Shown here piece after piece: positions 33,476 through 36,931 of a stretch of DNA of 36,931 nucleotides. The notes beneath the pieces were generated by a model. The model was not told the origin of the DNA. It did no database searches and saw nothing but the letters and a program-made list of their open reading frames with translations. Origin of the DNA: Pseudomonas baetica (lineage in GTDB: Bacteria; Pseudomonadota; Gammaproteobacteria; Pseudomonadales; Pseudomonadaceae); contig NZ_JAIHLQ010000051.1 of assembly GCF_019733355.1 (NCBI RefSeq), forward strand, positions 1 through 36,931, given 5' to 3'. Position 1 is the stretch's first letter. Every line of letters starts with the position of its first letter. A program made the translations under genes and the position numbers.

Positions 33476-35410
33476 TCAGGTGCGGAAATGCGCAGTCATT
33501 CGCTGCAAGTCCTGCCCCAGCGACGCCAGCTCAATCGTCGCTGCCGCACTCTCTTCGCTGGCAACCGCCGACTGGTCGGCCACATCACGCACGCTGACGA
33601 TGCTGCGATTAATCTCGTCGGCCACGGCACTTTGCTGCTCGGCAGCGGCCGAGATCTGCAGGCTCATTTCCTGAATCGTACCGATGGACTGATTGATCTC
33701 GGTAATCGCCAACTCGGCTTTTTGCGCCAACACCACCGTATCGAGGGTGCGCTCGCGGCTGGAGGCCATCAGCGTAGAGGCCGCTTGCGTGCCTTGTTGC
33801 AGGGTAATGATCAGTGCCTCGATTTCCTTGGTCGAGTCCTGTGTGCGCTGGGCCAGCGAGCGTACTTCGTCTGCTACCACGGCGAATCCACGTCCTTGCT
33901 CACCCGCCCGCGCTGCTTCGATAGCGGCATTCAACGCCAGCAAATTGGTCTGTTCGGCGACGGCCTTGATCACATCGATCACTTTACCGATCTGCTCACT
34001 GTCCTGAGACAGCACGTTCATCGCACCGCCCAACGCTTCAATGGCCACAGCGAGCTCACTGATCTGCACCGTCGCCTGTTTCACCACCGTACTGCCGTGG
34101 CGCGCCTGTTGATCGGCCAACGTCGCGGCCGCGGACGCATCGGTGGTGTTACGCGCAACTTCCTGCACCGTCGAGGCCATTTCGTGCATCGCCGTGGCGA
34201 CTTGATCGACTTCACTTTTTTGCTGACGAACACCCGCGCTGGTCTGCTCGCTCATCGCCGAAAGTTTTTCCGCCGAGGTCGAAATATGCGTGACACCATT
34301 GCCGATGCCTTGCACCAACGTGTTCAGGTTCTGCGCCATGTCTTGCATCGCGTTTTGCAGATCGCCCAACTCATCTTTGCGATTTGATTTGGCCTGTACC
34401 GTCAGATCGCCCTTGGCAATTCGTCGAGCCAGATCAACCGTCAATGCCAGCGGCGCAGTGATCTGGCGCGAGATAACCACCGAAGCGAACAACCCGACCA
34501 ACAGCGCCAACAGGGTCAACACCGCCATCTGAATAAACGCTGAGCGCTGATCTTCAAGCGCCAGGCGCTGCTGGGTATCCATCAGACCGTTCATGATGCT
34601 GTCCATCGCCTTGCTTTCCTGATCGACCTGCTGACGCATGCTCTGCTTCTGCGCAAACAGCCCGGCCACTTCCACCAAGACGTCGCGATAACGACGCATC
34701 CCGGCGTACGCTTCTTCAACCTGGCTCGACAGGGTCGCCGGCAAACGGGTACGCGCTTCAGTGATATCGCTCAGGAACGTGTCGGTCGTCGCCATAAGCA
34801 CATTTTTGTTCACCTCATTCGGCACCGCGATGTAGCGACGCAACATCAGGCGAAACAGGGTCATGCCGTTGCGCAAGTCAGCCACCGTACGTAACTCCCG
34901 AACGCGCTCGCTATCGGCTGACGCCAGAGCGCTGGTTGTGGTGCTTTCAAGCATCCCGGCAAACGTGTCTGCGTACTTGTCGGACAGCGCACTCAGCGGT
35001 TTCAAGGCATTCGTCGTCGACTTGTCGGCATCGATCAGCCGCTTCACCTTTTCATCATAGGCAAGGATAGACGCTTGCAAAGCCTTCAAGGCTTGTTGGT
35101 TTTCGGCACGCGTCAACGTTTCCAGTGCCCTGCCCACCAAGCCCTGCAAGACATTGAGCTGAGCGTGATAAGAATCAACGAAAGCAGCGTCAGCCGCAGC
35201 TTCGTACTGTTTTTCGGACAATCGCATATTTTGCGTAGCGTCATTCAACGTGCCAATCAGGCGCGTCGTACTCAAGCGATCAACCAGCACGTTGTTGCTG
35301 TTATAGCCAATGAAAGCAACGGCCAAAACAGCCAGCAAAAGAATGCCGAAACCGGTTCCCAGCTTGCGGGAAACCTTGATGTCACCCAGGAAATTCGATG
35401 CTACTGCCAT
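33476..35410 (-). CDS. Methyl-accepting chemotaxis protein with helical periplasmic sensor (HBM-like)
   Basis: 644 residues from ATG 35410, with GAGG upstream. Membrane helices lie at about 18-36 and 293-315. The roughly 250-residue periplasmic domain between them is predicted all-helical, with paired long helices, which fits the HBM sensor of P. putida McpS; ligands such as TCA intermediates are possible but unproven. A HAMP domain follows (SRQITAPLALTVDLARRIAKGD). The signalling hairpin has the conserved tip AARAGEQGRGFAVVADEVRS and LAQRTQDSTKEIE. It couples ligand binding to CheA/CheW. No CheB/CheR-tethering pentapeptide is seen at the C-terminus (MTAHFRT). Confidence 0.93.
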   Translation of the reverse strand: MAVASNFLGDIKVSRKLGTGFGILLLAVLAVAFIGYNSNNVLVDRLSTTRLIGTLNDATQNMRLSEKQYEAAADAAFVDSYHAQLNVLQGLVGRALETLTRAENQQALKALQASILAYDEKVKRLIDADKSTTNALKPLSALSDKYADTFAGMLESTTTSALASADSERVRELRTVADLRNGMTLFRLMLRRYIAVPNEVNKNVLMATTDTFLSDITEARTRLPATLSSQVEEAYAGMRRYRDVLVEVAGLFAQKQSMRQQVDQESKAMDSIMNGLMDTQQRLALEDQRSAFIQMAVLTLLALLVGLFASVVISRQITAPLALTVDLARRIAKGDLTVQAKSNRKDELGDLQNAMQDMAQNLNTLVQGIGNGVTHISTSAEKLSAMSEQTSAGVRQQKSEVDQVATAMHEMASTVQEVARNTTDASAAATLADQQARHGSTVVKQATVQISELAVAIEALGGAMNVLSQDSEQIGKVIDVIKAVAEQTNLLALNAAIEAARAGEQGRGFAVVADEVRSLAQRTQDSTKEIEALIITLQQGTQAASTLMASSRERTLDTVVLAQKAELAITEINQSIGTIQEMSLQISAAAEQQSAVADEINRSIVSVRDVADQSAVASEESAAATIELASLGQDLQRMTAHFRT

Positions 35411-35426
35411 ATTCAGCCTCAAACGC

Positions 35427-35445
35427 CCTGACGCGAAACGTCAGG
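35427..35445 (-). promoter_or_regulatory. Perfect 7-bp hairpin in the chemoreceptor 5' leader
   Basis: CCTGACG and CGTCAGG flank a five-base loop, just upstream of the ribosome binding site of the chemoreceptor gene. No T-run follows on either strand in the terminator sense. It could modulate translation or mRNA stability. The rest of 35446-35685 shows nothing recognisable. Confidence 0.4.
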
Positions 35446-35685
35446 CACAAAAAATAGATCTTCGGCAACTGCAGTCACCGTCCAGATATTCGGGGGTCGT
35501 CATCCAAGGCGTGTTACGGAACACTCCAGCTGTCCCGGAAATGCAAAATGCGATGCTGTTGATGCATCAAAGAGAAACCCGACGCGAGCATCGGCAGACA
35601 AACCAACACGTCGCAAACAGGGTGCCTGCACGCAAGGTTGATCGATTCAGCAAAGGTATCTGGAAGGGATGCTATAAACTTTAGG

Positions 35686-35717
35686 AAAACTTGTACAACT
35701 TTTTATTTTTGTATAAT
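35686..35717 (+). promoter_or_regulatory. Phage-like promoter with palindromic operator
   Basis: An 18-bp palindrome, AAAACTTGTACAACTTTT (one mismatched pair, core TTGTACAA at 35691-35698), overlaps a weak -35 (TTGTAC). A perfect TATAAT follows at 35712-35717 after 15 bases. The AT-rich stretch stands out from its surroundings and points into the phage remnant. Confidence 0.5.
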
Positions 35718-35744
35718 CATTGAACTTTTAGAAGCGCGTGATGA

Positions 35745-35942
35745 CGCATTGCCATCACGCAATATGGCACATCGCTACTGGCGCAAAACGATGCTGAAAA
35801 TGTCGACTACCGCTCCCATGACAGCACAAACAGCGGTAACCAGAACGCCGACGACCTGATCTCAAGCATCGACGAACTGTGCTGGCGTCACTAAGGCCGC
35901 ACCGCCGGCGTGACCTAAGCAGTACTCGAAGCCAACCCCGAG
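35745..35942 (+). pseudogene. Remnant of P2-like head completion gpL fused to tail protein gpX
   Basis: One reading frame first gives VDYRSHDSTNSGNQNADDLI and SSIDEL. This resembles the gpL C-terminal pattern YR-x2-DSTNxG-x3-ADEL-x3-IDELRRD. It then switches directly to ELCWRH-stop-GRTAGVT-stop-AVLEANP, the gpX (LysM-like tail protein) pattern LCWRHYGRTAGVTxAVLEANPG. The two in-frame TAA codons (35892-35894 and 35916-35918) replace the expected Tyr and a Gln/Glu. There is no start codon. L and X are neighbours in P2, so a deletion joining them at the shared DEL is the simplest history. Family recognition is by motif memory. Confidence 0.6.
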
Positions 35943-36008
35943 CAGCCAAGACGTTTTTCACCCGCAAGGTAGAGCGGACATGAATTACCAACATCATCAG
36001 GCCCAGCC

Positions 36009-36297
36009 ATGAACAACCCCGACCGACTGTTGATTTTCATCGACAATGGCAAGGTTAGTTACATCGCCGCGCAGACGCTCTCTTTCGAATACAGTTTCGA
36101 TCTGCAAGTCATCTTCATCGACTTCGCCGGTCATCCCGACAGCGTCATGTTGCACTTGTTTGGTTGGTTGAGCGTCCACCAATCCGAGTTGCTGGAGAAC
36201 CTCAGCAAAGCCGCGGATGGCATTCAGTTCGAGGCAGACATTCTCGAGCCTGACTTTGCCCCTGATCGAGCGCGTAGTGTTGGGCAAAGACGATTAG
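36009..36297 (+). pseudogene. Remnant of P2-like tail completion protein gpR
   Basis: From ATG 36009 the frame reads MNNPDRLLIFIDNGK and continues with LSFEYSFDLQVIFIDFAGHP, a close fit to gpR. About 15 N-terminal residues of the family are missing. Near 36250 the match moves to another frame, which gives LTLPLIERVVLGKDD and stop, as in the gpR pattern LPLTERV. The gene is therefore frameshifted and shortened. gpR joins the tail to the connector in P2-like phages and tailocins. It follows the L/X remnant, so the lysis genes that normally lie between X and R are missing. Confidence 0.75.
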
Positions 36298-36406
36298 GGC
36301 AACACCACTATCCGTCATTCAGGGGAACTCCAACGAACTGCCAAATTCCTCATCCGAACTGGATACCTGGCGCTCAGGGCACCGGTAGCGAATGGGGGCT
36401 ACCGAA

Positions 36407-36706
36407 ATGACCAACCAACGCTGGAGGATTGGGCAGCAGGATTGCTCGGACAGCTTGAACCGGCATCACGCAACAAGCTGGCCCGCAGTCTCGGTCAAGC
36501 GTTGCGACGCAGCCAGCGGCAACAAATCATTCAAATACGCGCTGCGGAAAAAGCATAAATTGCGCGGAAAGGATTGCGCCGAGCGCATGACGACAGAGGT
36601 GCGTTATGAACAGCGTGAGGTGCTGGGCTTTACAGATGCCAACCTTGATTTAATCAAAAATGGATTGCTCAGACACCTCATGCAGACTTCCTTTACAAAC
36701 GTGTAG
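36407..36706 (+). pseudogene. Remnant of P2-like tail completion protein gpS
   Basis: After ATG 36407 the family match lies in a shifted frame from 36418: TLEDWAAGLLGQLEP, then NKLARSLGQALRRSQRQQII, ending in a stop at 36558. A second frame continues with FKYALRKKHKLRGK and then VRYEQREVLGFTDANLDLI and LLRHL, ending at 36706. These fit successive parts of gpS, but about 50 central residues are missing between them. At least two frameshifts and a deletion make it non-functional. The gpR-then-gpS order is as in P2. Confidence 0.75.
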
Positions 36707-36793
36707 TTATTGGTTTTTTCCGAGCAAGAAAGTATTTAACCTGCAGCCCGGCATCAACATCAATATTTACCCCTAGCGCATAGTCCCCGCTAG

Positions 36794-36931
36794 GGAAACT
36801 CTGAAAAAGGTTTCAAAATCTGGTGAAATATCTCCCATCACATGAGCTGAACGGTTGATCCCCCCATGAAGCAGATTTCTTTCGCCGATGCCGAGTACGC
36901 AGGTAAACGTAAGCGAACCCGCCGTGAGATT
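36794..36931 (+). mobile_element. Left end of an IS5-family insertion sequence (cut by window end)
   Basis: The element probably begins at GGAAACTCTGAAAAAGG, directly after CTAG (36790-36793), which fits the YTAR target preference of IS5-type elements. A transposase start follows at 36866. The right end lies outside the window, so the ends and target duplication cannot be confirmed. Confidence 0.65.
36866..36931 (+). CDS. IS5-family transposase, first 22 residues (runs off the window)
   Basis: The visible start, MKQISFADAEYAGKRKRTRR, is the typical N-terminus of a large IS5-group DDE transposase (FADAEYAGKRKxTRRE). The catalytic part lies beyond the window edge, so intactness cannot be judged. 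Confidence 0.8.
   Translation, partial: MKQISFADAEYAGKRKRTRREI

Noticed and set aside
35456..35540. Sigma-28 (FliA) promoter for the chemoreceptor, based on GCCGAAGA
   Set aside because: Only five of eight -10 bases fit and no TAAA lies at the right distance upstream.
36771..36795. CCCTAGC / GCTAGGG inverted repeat as the IS terminal repeat
   Set aside because: The right arm overlaps the presumed IS start and CTAG target, while the left arm is outside the element. It is more likely chance or part of the target.
1..36931. CRISPR arrays, tRNA or rRNA genes, integrase or att sites
   Set aside because: No regularly spaced short repeats, cloverleaf sequences, rRNA-like stretches or integrase-like frames were recognised by eye; a covariance-model search would be decisive for small RNAs.

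Overview
The window looks like a Pseudomonas chromosome, most likely the P. fluorescens group. The evidence is the high-GC codon use, a VgrG with a PldA-type T6SS lipase, a periplasmic cyclohexadienyl dehydratase (PheC), a copABCD operon, short REP-like palindromes and many regulator and chemotaxis genes. This assignment is an inference from gene content. No rRNA, tRNA or CRISPR array was recognised.

Region 1 (1-7832, + strand) is a T6SS effector island. The 3' part of vgrG is followed, with ATGA start/stop overlaps, by a two-HKD phospholipase D effector (Tle5/PldA class) and then three tandem exported immunity-like genes. The 3' third of the three immunity genes is nearly identical in DNA, while their 5' halves differ. 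VgrG carries the lipase out of the cell, and the immunity proteins should protect the periplasm.

Region 2 (7867-14438) holds a diaminopimelate-epimerase-fold protein in which both catalytic cysteines are serine. It is divergent from a YbjJ-like MFS transporter, which is followed by an EntF-sized single-module NRPS (C-A-T-TE). No other biosynthetic partner is present. A shared pathway is speculative, but this is the most likely place for undescribed chemistry.

Region 3 (14474-20824, - strand) is a two-partner secretion system: the TpsB transporter, then the filamentous-haemagglutinin-like TpsA. A large REP-like palindrome separates it from the convergent NRPS.

Region 4 (20933-26812) contains a drug-type MFS exporter divergent from an AraC regulator, an AhpD-like protein, a membrane diguanylate cyclase, a secreted RNase T2 with a clear terminator, and an unknown 160-aa protein.

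Region 5 (26824-31859) contains copABCD for periplasmic copper resistance, behind a possible CopR-type site, followed by pheC and a small convergent lipoprotein gene.

Region 6 (31993-35410) contains an orphan PseH-like acetyltransferase, an EAL phosphodiesterase and an HBM-type chemoreceptor.

Region 7 (35411-36931) is a graveyard of P2-like phage tail genes: a gpL/gpX fusion remnant with in-frame stops, then frameshifted gpR and gpS. A phage-like promoter palindrome precedes it, and the left end of an IS5-family element truncated by the window edge ends it.
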